Shown in pieces: positions 32,112-40,169 of a stretch of 64,000 nt of DNA. The DNA is from Chryseolinea serpens. Lineage in GTDB: Bacteria; Bacteroidota; Bacteroidia; Cytophagales; Cyclobacteriaceae. The stretch lies in contig NZ_FQWQ01000002.1 of the NCBI RefSeq assembly GCF_900129725.1, positions 1,240,001-1,304,000 on the forward strand. The letters are read 5' to 3'. A program made the position numbers and the translations under genes. The notes under the pieces were generated by a model that saw only the letters and a list, made by a program, of their open reading frames with translations, was not told where the DNA came from and did not search any database. Position 1 is the first letter of the stretch. Each line of letters opens with the position of its first letter.

Positions 32112-33998
32112 ATGAAGATGCAAACCAGATCAATTTTCACGGGGTTGTCCATGATGTTGTTGCTTGCTGCCTGTACAACCCAGTCGAAAGAGACAACCTC
32201 CGGCCCGTTGGCGGATGTCAACGCTTATTGGCTCGGCCAAACCGATTCCATACAAAGCTCGCTGGATAGTCTGTCTCAAAAGACAGGACGCCACGAAGAG
32301 GCTGCCGTCCTGCAGGATTATTTTGCGCGCGCGCGACGCTATTTCAAACACATTGAGTCGTTGACGCAGTTTTATTTTCCGGAAGAGTATGCGCGCATCA
32401 ACGGCCCGGCATTGCTCCGCATGGAAGAATACGACGACAAGATCATTGTCCCCACGGGTTTCCAGGTGTTGGAAGAAAAAGTGTTCAGTGATTCCCTGGA
32501 TTATGCCACCGTGCAGCACGAAACGAAAGTACTTCAGATCATCATCCGAAACCTGCAAAATACCATCCACTCCAACACGCTCACGGATGCCAACGTCTTT
32601 GAAGGCGCGCGTCTCGAGTTGCTCACCGTCATGGCCATGGGCATATCGGGTTTTGATTCGCCCATCGCCTTTCAGTCAATCGACGAAGCGAAGGCTTCCC
32701 TTGAGGGTGTAGCCGCGCTGACCGATTTCTATGCCAGCCGGTTAGCGGACGAGAGTATAAAGACGGCCTGGCACAACCAACTCCAATCTGCGTATGCCTA
32801 CCTGGACAAGCCCGTTGACTTCAATGCTTTCGACCGTGCAACATTCATTGCAGATCATCTCAATCCGTTGTCAAAATTGTTGTATCAGTATCAACAAGCT
32901 GCACATGTCCCCAACAACACCTTCCTGACGGCGGTGAACCTGGAGAAGTCTACGTTCTTCGAACCCGGTGTATTCAATGTGGATCACTTTGCGCCTACGT
33001 TCAACCGTGGATTGAAACCGGCAGTAGCCGAACTGGGAAAGGTACTTTTCTTCGACCCGGTTTTGTCGGGTAACAATCACCGGGCCTGCGCTTCGTGTCA
33101 TGTGCCCTCCAAGGCATTTACCGATGGCAAGGTGAAGAGCGTTGCGTTTGACTTTCAGGGCGCTGTTGCGCGAAATGCGCCCACGTTGATCAACGCCGGC
33201 TTTCAGCAATCCCAGTTTTGGGATCAGCGCGTGAGTTTCATCGAAGACCAGGTGAACAACGTGATCGCGAACCCGATCGAAATGCATGGCCACATGGAAG
33301 CCTCGGCATTGAAACTCATGAAGAGCGCTGCGTATCGCGCAATGTTCAAAAATGCGTTTGGCCAGGACACCATCACCAAACGGAATATGCAGACGGCGCT
33401 GGCCAGTTATATTCGTTCGCTCACCGGTTTGAATTCGCGGTTTGATCACTACATGCGGGGCAACAAATCGAGCCTCACGCAAAATGAAGTGGATGGTTTT
33501 AATTTGTTTATGGGTAAGGCCAAGTGTGGCACCTGCCATTTTGCGCCGCTGTTCAACGGTACAGTCCCTCCGCTGTATCGCGAAACCGAGTCGGAAGTGC
33601 TGGGGGTACCCGCGCACCCCGACACCATTCATGCAAAAGTCGACAGCGACAAAGGGAAACTCGTTGCCTACAACAGATCCCTGCATACATACGCTTTCAA
33701 AACATCCACCGTGCGCAATGCAGCGCTCACGGCGCCCTACATGCACAACGGCGTGTTCAAAACACTGGAGGAGGTGATCGACTTCTATAATCGCGGTGGT
33801 GGCGCGGGCATCGGCATTGATCTTCCCAACCAAACGTTACCTCCCGATAAACTTTTGCTGACGAAACAGGAACAGGCGCAAATCATCGCCTTCCTGGAAA
33901 GCCTGAACGACAACTCGGCACTCGCCAATGTCCCGACAACCTTGCCGGCTTTCAACGACGCGCGGCTCGACAAGCGGAAAATCGGAGGCGAGTATTGA
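32112..33998 (+). CDS. Di-heme cytochrome c peroxidase (MauG/CcpA-like) with N-terminal helical domain, lipoprotein
   Basis: A 628-residue protein with a lipoprotein signal (LSMMLLLAAC); an ATG at 32118 is an alternative start. Residues ~25-290 are helical and include PTGFQVLEEKVFSDSLDYATVQHE, which recalls the imelysin GxHxxE region but with Gln for His. Residues ~295-620 are the peroxidase: AELGKVLFFDPVLSGNNHRACASCHVPSKAF (high-potential heme, CxxCH), QSQFWDQRV, and GKAKCGTCHFAPLFNG (second heme), then STVRNAALTAPYMHNGVFKTLEEVIDFYNRGGG. It reduces H2O2 or oxidises a partner in the periplasm. The terminator directly upstream means that it needs its own promoter or read-through. Confidence 0.9.
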   Translation: MKMQTRSIFTGLSMMLLLAACTTQSKETTSGPLADVNAYWLGQTDSIQSSLDSLSQKTGRHEEAAVLQDYFARARRYFKHIESLTQFYFPEEYARINGPALLRMEEYDDKIIVPTGFQVLEEKVFSDSLDYATVQHETKVLQIIIRNLQNTIHSNTLTDANVFEGARLELLTVMAMGISGFDSPIAFQSIDEAKASLEGVAALTDFYASRLADESIKTAWHNQLQSAYAYLDKPVDFNAFDRATFIADHLNPLSKLLYQYQQAAHVPNNTFLTAVNLEKSTFFEPGVFNVDHFAPTFNRGLKPAVAELGKVLFFDPVLSGNNHRACASCHVPSKAFTDGKVKSVAFDFQGAVARNAPTLINAGFQQSQFWDQRVSFIEDQVNNVIANPIEMHGHMEASALKLMKSAAYRAMFKNAFGQDTITKRNMQTALASYIRSLTGLNSRFDHYMRGNKSSLTQNEVDGFNLFMGKAKCGTCHFAPLFNGTVPPLYRETESEVLGVPAHPDTIHAKVDSDKGKLVAYNRSLHTYAFKTSTVRNAALTAPYMHNGVFKTLEEVIDFYNRGGGAGIGIDLPNQTLPPDKLLLTKQEQAQIIAFLESLNDNSALANVPTTLPAFNDARLDKRKIGGEY

Positions 33999-34009
33999 GT
34001 GGCCATAAT

Positions 34010-34033
34010 GCGGTGAAGGAGATCCTTCACCGC
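34010..34033. terminator. Hairpin between convergent genes
   Basis: A perfect 10-bp stem (GCGGTGAAGG / CCTTCACCGC) with a 4-nt loop sits in the 39-bp gap between the peroxidase stop and the GAF sensor stop. It lacks a strong T tract on either side, but its placement suits a bidirectional terminator. Confidence 0.6.
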
Positions 34034-34037
34034 TTCC

Positions 34038-35897
34038 TTATAAAGTCTCCAGTACGGTTTCTTTGAGCTTTTGCTTCAGTGCCTTTATCTCCTGTTGCAA
34101 GTGCAGCCTTTGCCGTTCCATTTCTTCCTGGGTGGCCTGCAACTCCTCCGAGTTTTGACGCATCTCTTCTTCCTGTTGGGCAAGCGAATGCGCGCGTTGC
34201 TGGGATTCTTCAAGGAGTCGCTTGGTTTCGGTTGATGATTGTTTATTGTACAGAATGGACGCGATGCTTTCGGCTACGCGTTCGATGAACTCGATGTGAT
34301 ACGCTTCCAGCATCCCGAACGATGCCAGCTCCACCACACCCATCACTTTCTCGCGTGTTTTCAAGGGAACAACGACCACATTGCGGGGTGTGGCTTCGCC
34401 CAAACCAGAGGTGATCTTTACAAAGTCTTTGGGAATATCTTTCAGGTAAATGGTCTGGCCCTCCAACACGCATTGGCCCAGCAGGCCCGCATCGCCGTCG
34501 ATACGCTCATCGACAAATTTCCTTTTGCCATAGGCATAGGTGGCGATGCGCTCGAGGTATAGCGAGCCATCGGTACCATTTACCACGTATAGCGCGCCCT
34601 GATTGGCTTTCAGGTACGTAACGAGAATGTGAATGATCCGTTCGCCCATGATCCTGACGTCCTCCGCATCATTTTTGAGGATTTCGTTGAATTGGGCTGC
34701 TCCTTCATTGATCCAGTTGGCCCGCTGCTGAATGCTTTCGGCGGTTTGCAGTTTATCGTGGGCGCTGATCAGCGACTTGGCGAGGACGTCGTCGTTGTAT
34801 TGTTCGTCGTACTTCAGGTTGCCATTGCCCGCGCCAAGGTGTTCGGCAAATTGTGTGGCTGCCCGGAGACGGTCGATAAATTGGTTGAAGGCCATCTTGG
34901 TTTGCCCGATCTCTTCCGTGGTCTTCACCACTAATTTGTCGGGGAAAATTCCGGCGGCTAAATTTTGCACACCATCACGGATCTCCTTGATCGCCTTCGT
35001 GAGCAAGCCTGCATAGACGATGGCCATCACAAATCCGGCAATGGTCTGAATGATGAAGACGGTCCACAGCAACCATTGCGTGCGGCTGATCTGGGTTTCA
35101 TTTTGCTCTTTCATCGACGCATGGATCGTTTCGATTTGCGGGCGCATTTTTATAAAGAGATTTTTTATCCGGCCGCGAATGCCTTCGCTTTCGGTCAACC
35201 CAATCTGTTTTTCAATTTCCACCACGCGGTTGAATTCGTTCCGGTAATTATCCAGGAAGGTGATCAGCTCTTTATTTGCCGTGGCCTCCAGTTGGCTCTT
35301 GAACGTTTCGAAGCGGGCATTGAACTCCTGCTGATATTTTAAATCCTTTCGCAAGAAAAAATCTTTCTCATGCCGGCGCAGCATCAGCATCGACACTTTA
35401 TCGAACTCAAAACCTGAATTCTCTACCGCATGAATGGCCGTGCGTAAAGAGCCTTCAAGCCCGTAGTCTTTGAAGCCGCGTTGTTTCAGGAGGTCCACCA
35501 GTTTTTCGAAATTGGTCTGCAGACTGTCGAGGGTCAAGTCGAGGGACACGGTTTGCTGAGCGCCCTGGTCCTTGTCCGACTGAACATCCCGAAGCGTTCC
35601 GAGGAGACTTTTTGCAGCCGCCTGATTCTCGTTAAAGGTGGTGATGGCCGCTGCTTCCTGCTTTTCGAGAAACGATGGCGATTTGAAGCCTTCGTAGACA
35701 AACTCCTTCGTGACCAGATCCATCGTCTGCAAGCGCAGCTTCAGCATGTCTACTTCTTCGTTGACACTCTTAAAATAGATAATGTTCTCAATGGCACTCC
35801 CGGAGAGGACGATCAAAACCACGGAAAGCAACAAGATCGATCCAAAGGCGGCCAGCAGCTTGATGCGGATGCGAAGCCCGTAGAGAAAAGCTCTCAT
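34038..35897 (-). CDS. Membrane sensor with HAMP-like linker, GAF domain and C-terminal coiled coil
   Basis: A 619-residue protein. Membrane segment one is at about 12-35 (LLAAFGSILLLSVVLIVL), then a ~250-residue extracytoplasmic helical domain, membrane segment two near 278-300 (TQWLLWTVFIIQTIAGFVMA), a HAMP-like helical linker, a GAF domain (~395-545: IHILVTYLKANQGALYVVNG, LGQCVLEGQTIYLKDIP, NVVVVPLKTREKVMGVVELAS) and a long coiled coil. There is no kinase, methyl-accepting or cyclase domain, so it must signal through a partner. This architecture is frequent in Bacteroidota, usually with a kinase encoded elsewhere. Confidence 0.87.
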   Translation of the reverse strand: MRAFLYGLRIRIKLLAAFGSILLLSVVLIVLSGSAIENIIYFKSVNEEVDMLKLRLQTMDLVTKEFVYEGFKSPSFLEKQEAAAITTFNENQAAAKSLLGTLRDVQSDKDQGAQQTVSLDLTLDSLQTNFEKLVDLLKQRGFKDYGLEGSLRTAIHAVENSGFEFDKVSMLMLRRHEKDFFLRKDLKYQQEFNARFETFKSQLEATANKELITFLDNYRNEFNRVVEIEKQIGLTESEGIRGRIKNLFIKMRPQIETIHASMKEQNETQISRTQWLLWTVFIIQTIAGFVMAIVYAGLLTKAIKEIRDGVQNLAAGIFPDKLVVKTTEEIGQTKMAFNQFIDRLRAATQFAEHLGAGNGNLKYDEQYNDDVLAKSLISAHDKLQTAESIQQRANWINEGAAQFNEILKNDAEDVRIMGERIIHILVTYLKANQGALYVVNGTDGSLYLERIATYAYGKRKFVDERIDGDAGLLGQCVLEGQTIYLKDIPKDFVKITSGLGEATPRNVVVVPLKTREKVMGVVELASFGMLEAYHIEFIERVAESIASILYNKQSSTETKRLLEESQQRAHSLAQQEEEMRQNSEELQATQEEMERQRLHLQQEIKALKQKLKETVLETL

Positions 35898-35988
35898 ATA
35901 AAAAATAGAGATAGGGATGGTTAAAAATTCAATTTAAGGATTCGGGTTGGGATGAGGGGGGTGAGGGGTGTTAACGTTGTATTAAGAA

Positions 35989-36023
35989 GTCAGTAGCCAG
36001 TAGTCAGTAGTCAGTAGCCAGTA
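35989..36023 (+). repeat. Heptanucleotide tandem repeat (5 units) followed by G-rich tail
   Basis: Units GTCAGTA, GCCAGTA, GTCAGTA, GTCAGTA, GCCAGTA. It is followed directly by GCGGTGTGGGTATGGGG and preceded by a G-rich stretch (35950-35970). The unit and the G-rich 3' flank are shared with the minus-strand reading of 61928-61975, so the whole element is a dispersed repeat. Confidence 0.85.
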
Positions 36024-36147
36024 GCGGTGTGGGTATGGGGTAAGATCCGGGATGGAGAGTAGTCCTGTCCGATCTTCATCCCCGATAAAGTTTGTGTTGA
36101 TCCAGAAAACTTGAAGCAACAAATCCTTAGCTACCGTTTTTGGTATT

Positions 36148-36199
36148 TTGTTGCCCTTTTGATAACACCCTTCCGGGCGGTTGTTGCCTTTTTGATAAC
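36148..36199 (+). promoter_or_regulatory. Direct repeat upstream of the phytase operon, candidate activator site
   Basis: TTGTTGCCCTTTTGATAAC (36148-36166) and TTGTTGCCTTTTTGATAAC (36181-36199) are identical at 18 of 19 positions and 33 bp apart, about three DNA turns. A possible -7 box (GATCTTTG, 36233-36240) would place the copies about 50 and 80 bp upstream of the transcript start, a usual position for activator binding. The remainder of the 35898-36262 interval holds the heptanucleotide repeat and no gene. Confidence 0.5.
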
Positions 36200-36262
36200 G
36201 CAAATCCATTGATTTCACACGTCCGGTCAGGTGATCTTTGCATCGAAATTTTTTCTGACCCA

Positions 36263-37381
36263 ATGATAAAAAATATATTCCCACTTGCAGTGCTCGCTTT
36301 TGTGAGCGCGCAATGTTCGCAGACCAGATCGGCAGAAATTGTCAACACAACCAAGGACTCCACAGCTGTGGCGATTGTAAAACCCGTGGTGGTTACCGAG
36401 CCCGTGCAGTTTGATACGGACGATCCTGCTATTTGGATCAATAGTGCCGACACGGCTAGAAGCCTGATCGTCGGTACGAACAAGGATGATAATGGCAGCT
36501 TGTATGTGTTTGATCTTGCCGGAAAAATCCTTTCCGAAAAAACGGTCCCACTGAAACGCCCTAACAACGTGGACATTGAATATGGATTGTCGCTGAAGAA
36601 CCAGCAGACAGACATCGCCGTGGTTACCGAGCGGTTGACGTATAAGCTACGCATCTTCAGCTTGCCCGACGTGAAACCTGTTGACCATGGCGGGATTGAA
36701 GTGTTTGAAGGCGAAACGGGCGAGGGCTTCCGCGAGTTGATGGGAATCGCGCTTTATAAAAATCAGGCCGACGGGAAAATCTACGCCATTGTGGGACGAA
36801 AAAATGGCCCGCACGAAGGAGGTTATCTCTGGCAATACCAGTTGGAAGACAACGGCCGCGGCCAGGTGAAGGCAACGCTTGTGCGCAAGTTTGGAAAGTA
36901 CAGCGGCAAAAAGGAAATCGAATCGATTGCGGTGGATGATGAGCTGGGATATGTCTATTATTCGGACGAAGGCGTTGGTGTTCACAAATATTATGCTGAT
37001 CCGGCCAGGGGAGATGAGGAACTAGCGCTGTTTGCCACAACCCATTTTGCAGCCGATCACGAGGGCATTTCGATTTACAAAATTAATGATGGAACAGGTT
37101 ACATCCTGGTTTCCGATCAGGGCGCAAATCATTTCAATGTTTATCCGCGTGAAGGCTCGGCAAAAGGACCTCATGATCATCCGCTTATTAAGATCATTCC
37201 GACATCAACCTTGGAAAGCGATGGCTCTGAGGTGACGAGCGTTTCTTTTCCTGGAAAATTCAAGTCAGGATTGTTTGTGGGGATGTCTACGGACAAGACT
37301 TTTCAGCTCTATCGCTGGGAGGATTTGGCAGGAAAAGACCTCGCGATTGCGCGGAACGGAATCCGATCGGTAAAAAAATAA
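36263..37381 (+). CDS. Beta-propeller phytase (3-phytase), lipoprotein
   Basis: A 372-residue protein from the ATG at 36263 (MIKNIFPLAVLAFVSAQC, lipobox); the frame is open upstream to 36140 but covers the direct repeats. The beta-propeller phytase signatures are clear: FDTDDPAIWINSADTARSLIVGTNKD, GLYV-type SLYVFDLAGK, KRPNNVDIEYGL (acidic phosphate/calcium site), KEIESIAVDDELGYVYYSDEGVG, HEGISIYKINDGTGYILVSDQGANHFNVYPR. The enzyme hydrolyses phytate with calcium at the cell surface or in the periplasm to release phosphate. It lies 4 bp before the TonB receptor gene, a pairing known for this phytase class. Confidence 0.94.
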   Translation: MIKNIFPLAVLAFVSAQCSQTRSAEIVNTTKDSTAVAIVKPVVVTEPVQFDTDDPAIWINSADTARSLIVGTNKDDNGSLYVFDLAGKILSEKTVPLKRPNNVDIEYGLSLKNQQTDIAVVTERLTYKLRIFSLPDVKPVDHGGIEVFEGETGEGFRELMGIALYKNQADGKIYAIVGRKNGPHEGGYLWQYQLEDNGRGQVKATLVRKFGKYSGKKEIESIAVDDELGYVYYSDEGVGVHKYYADPARGDEELALFATTHFAADHEGISIYKINDGTGYILVSDQGANHFNVYPREGSAKGPHDHPLIKIIPTSTLESDGSEVTSVSFPGKFKSGLFVGMSTDKTFQLYRWEDLAGKDLAIARNGIRSVKK

Positions 37382-37385
37382 CGGG

Positions 37386-40169
37386 ATGAAACAAATTGCA
37401 CTTGTTGCCGCTTTTCTGCTGATGTGCTGCCATGCAAAGGCAGCAACGGTCAAAGGAAAATTGCTGGATGAAAATAAAGAGCCGCTGACAGGCGCGATTA
37501 TTCTATTGGATGCCGGTAAGGGTCTTTATGCCCTTGCCGGACTGGACGGAACGTACATCATCAAAAATGTTCCTGTAGGTACGCACACCATCACCGTTTC
37601 GTTCATTGGCTATTTGACACAGGAAAAAACAATTACGATGACTGGCGAATCGGATGCCGCAACGATTGATTTTCAATTGGCGCAGGATTCAAAGGTCCTG
37701 AATGAAGTGGTCGTATCCGGAAAAGCCGAAGCGGGTTCAGATGCAGAAGCACGCCTCACGGAGAGAAATGCTTCTCAGGTCGTAAACGTGATGTCGGCAA
37801 AAGCAATTTCTATTTTACCCGATCTTTCCGTTGCCAATCTGGTGCAGCGCATGTCAGGCCTGACGGTACAGCGCAACAGCAATGGCGATCCGCAATATGT
37901 CATTGTGCGCGGCATGGACAAACGCTACAGCTACACGCTGGTAAACGGTTTTAAAATACCAAGCCCGGACAATAAAAACCGCTATCTGCCGCTCGATATT
38001 TTTCCTGCAACGTTATTGGAAAGACTGGAAGTATATAAAAGTCTGACGGCCGACATGGAAGGCGACGCCATTGGCGGCGCCGTGAACTTGGTCATGAAGA
38101 GCGCGCCCGATCATTTCGAAGTGAAGGCCGATTTCCAAACGGGATATAATTACATCAACACGCTGTACGGATTTGATCATTACAATGCTTCAGGGATTGA
38201 GAAACACTCGCCGCGCCAGCTGTATGGCACGGGTTACGCGGCTCAGCCTGATGAATTCACGCAGAAGAACCTGGAAGTGAAAAACAACAAGCCGATGCCC
38301 GACCTGATCGGTTCGCTTTCCATTGGCAACCGTTTTTTCAATAACAGGCTGGGCGTGCTGGTGGGCGGCAGTTTTCAAAATTCATACCGTGCTACCAAGA
38401 GCCTTTGGTTTGATTATGATGTTGACCCCTATGGTTCAGATCTTCCCCAGCTGGGTTCGCTGCAAGAGCGGCATTACTCGATTCATCAAATGCGCAGCGC
38501 GGGCCACGCACGACTGGATTATAAATTCAATGATAGAAATGAAATTAAATTCTATGCCGGGTACTACGCGTTAGACAATAACGAAACCCGCCAGATCAGG
38601 TCAACTTCCCTGAAGCTCGGTTACAATTCACTTCAGGGAGATGCCTCTTTGGGTTACACCACGCGCACAAAAACCACCAATCAAGGTATTTTGACCTCGT
38701 CGCTGCAAGGCAACCACAAATTGTTTGGGCCGTTGGCGCTCGCATGGTCGGCTGTCTATTCGACAGCATCCAACAATGAGCCTGACAATGCCAAGTTTAC
38801 GCGCAGCAGCACGATGCAGGATTTTAAGGAAACACCACAGGGAGCGGAAGGGCTTTCACGCCAATGGCTGAACAACAAGGATAACGATCTGACAGGTTAT
38901 CTGAACTTGACCGTGCAGCCCGAATCGTGGGGCAGAAGCCTGCTGAAGGCCGGAGCCATGGCACGGCATAAAGACCGCGACGGCAATTACGACATCTACA
39001 ATTTTATGCCGAAGCCCACGCAGCAATTTCAGGGCACTAACTGGAACACCGTCAGCGATGTTACCTGGTCATTGACCAACCCACTGGGCGCCACAAGTGA
39101 TGCCCAGAATTATAAGGCACACGAATATATCCATGCGGCTTATGTGCTGGGGAAACTGGATGTTGAACGATGGGAGGTGAATGCCGGCGTGCGGGCAGAA
39201 CAGACCAACCAGGGATTTACATTAAAAAATCCTGTGCCGGGTGTGATCCGTGACACCAGTGAGCATTACACCGACGTGCTCCCGAGCCTGATGGCGAAAT
39301 ATAAGATCAAACCAGGAATGAACCTGCGGTTTAGCTATTACAAAAGCATTTCGCGCCCCAGCTTTTTTGAAATTGTTCCTTACCTCTATCCGGAAGACGG
39401 CTATCCTGAACGCGGAAATCCGAAGCTTCAACGCGTACGGGCACAAAACGTTGATCTGCGATTGGAAGTGTTCCCCAATGTTACCGATCAGATTTTAGTC
39501 GGTGTATTTTATAAATCCATTACCGACCCCATTGAATATACGATAACAAAATTCGGCATTGCCAACGAAAATTCCCTGCAGCCCAACAATTTTGGCAATG
39601 CGCGGAACATGGGCGCCGAAATTGATTTCATACACTACTTCAACAAGTTCGGCATACGCGCCAACTACACGTTCACCCACTCGACGATCACCACGACAAA
39701 ACAGCTGCCTGGCCCGGTTGATCCGAACGATTTATCGAAAGGCTATACCACCTATTATGTAAACCAAACGCGCCCCATGCAAGGCCAGGCAAGCCACATT
39801 GGTAACGTGTCGTTGCTGTACAAAAACCTCGACAAAGGCTGGGAGTCGCAGCTTTCACTGGTGTATACCGGTGAAAAACTGGAAGCCATTTCGCCGTATT
39901 TAAACAACGACCTGTATGGCAAACCGATCGCTATTCTGGATTTCTCTTTAGAGAAAAGAGTATCCAAAACCGTCGATGTGTTCCTCAAGGCAACCAACCT
40001 GCTGAACTCGGCTTATCAAATGTATATCAAGAACCCGGTGTATCAAAAGGACAATGAATATCCCTACCAGAAGGATCCACAGAACAAAACGCTCACGCGC
40101 AGAGATGAATACTATCAGTCGTTCCGAGTAGGCGTTCGGGTCAATTTCAGCAAGAATCAAAATCAATGA
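37386..40169 (+). CDS. TonB-dependent outer-membrane receptor
   Basis: A 927-residue protein. A signal peptide (QIALVAAFLLMCCHAKAA) is followed by a CarboxypepD_reg-like domain (residues ~22-105: VKGKLLDENKEPLTGAIILLD, IKNVPVGTHTITVSFIGY), the plug (~115-240: SQVVNVMSAKAISILPDLSVANLVQRMSGLTVQRNSNGDPQYVIVRGM) and a 22-strand barrel that ends in an aromatic-rich strand (YYQSFRVGVRVNFSKNQNQ). The plug type is not SusC. Between a phytase and a beta-helix lipoprotein it probably imports a phytate-derived or other phosphorylated compound, possibly with bound metal. The stop overlaps the next start in ATGA. Confidence 0.95.
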   Translation: MKQIALVAAFLLMCCHAKAATVKGKLLDENKEPLTGAIILLDAGKGLYALAGLDGTYIIKNVPVGTHTITVSFIGYLTQEKTITMTGESDAATIDFQLAQDSKVLNEVVVSGKAEAGSDAEARLTERNASQVVNVMSAKAISILPDLSVANLVQRMSGLTVQRNSNGDPQYVIVRGMDKRYSYTLVNGFKIPSPDNKNRYLPLDIFPATLLERLEVYKSLTADMEGDAIGGAVNLVMKSAPDHFEVKADFQTGYNYINTLYGFDHYNASGIEKHSPRQLYGTGYAAQPDEFTQKNLEVKNNKPMPDLIGSLSIGNRFFNNRLGVLVGGSFQNSYRATKSLWFDYDVDPYGSDLPQLGSLQERHYSIHQMRSAGHARLDYKFNDRNEIKFYAGYYALDNNETRQIRSTSLKLGYNSLQGDASLGYTTRTKTTNQGILTSSLQGNHKLFGPLALAWSAVYSTASNNEPDNAKFTRSSTMQDFKETPQGAEGLSRQWLNNKDNDLTGYLNLTVQPESWGRSLLKAGAMARHKDRDGNYDIYNFMPKPTQQFQGTNWNTVSDVTWSLTNPLGATSDAQNYKAHEYIHAAYVLGKLDVERWEVNAGVRAEQTNQGFTLKNPVPGVIRDTSEHYTDVLPSLMAKYKIKPGMNLRFSYYKSISRPSFFEIVPYLYPEDGYPERGNPKLQRVRAQNVDLRLEVFPNVTDQILVGVFYKSITDPIEYTITKFGIANENSLQPNNFGNARNMGAEIDFIHYFNKFGIRANYTFTHSTITTTKQLPGPVDPNDLSKGYTTYYVNQTRPMQGQASHIGNVSLLYKNLDKGWESQLSLVYTGEKLEAISPYLNNDLYGKPIAILDFSLEKRVSKTVDVFLKATNLLNSAYQMYIKNPVYQKDNEYPYQKDPQNKTLTRRDEYYQSFRVGVRVNFSKNQNQ

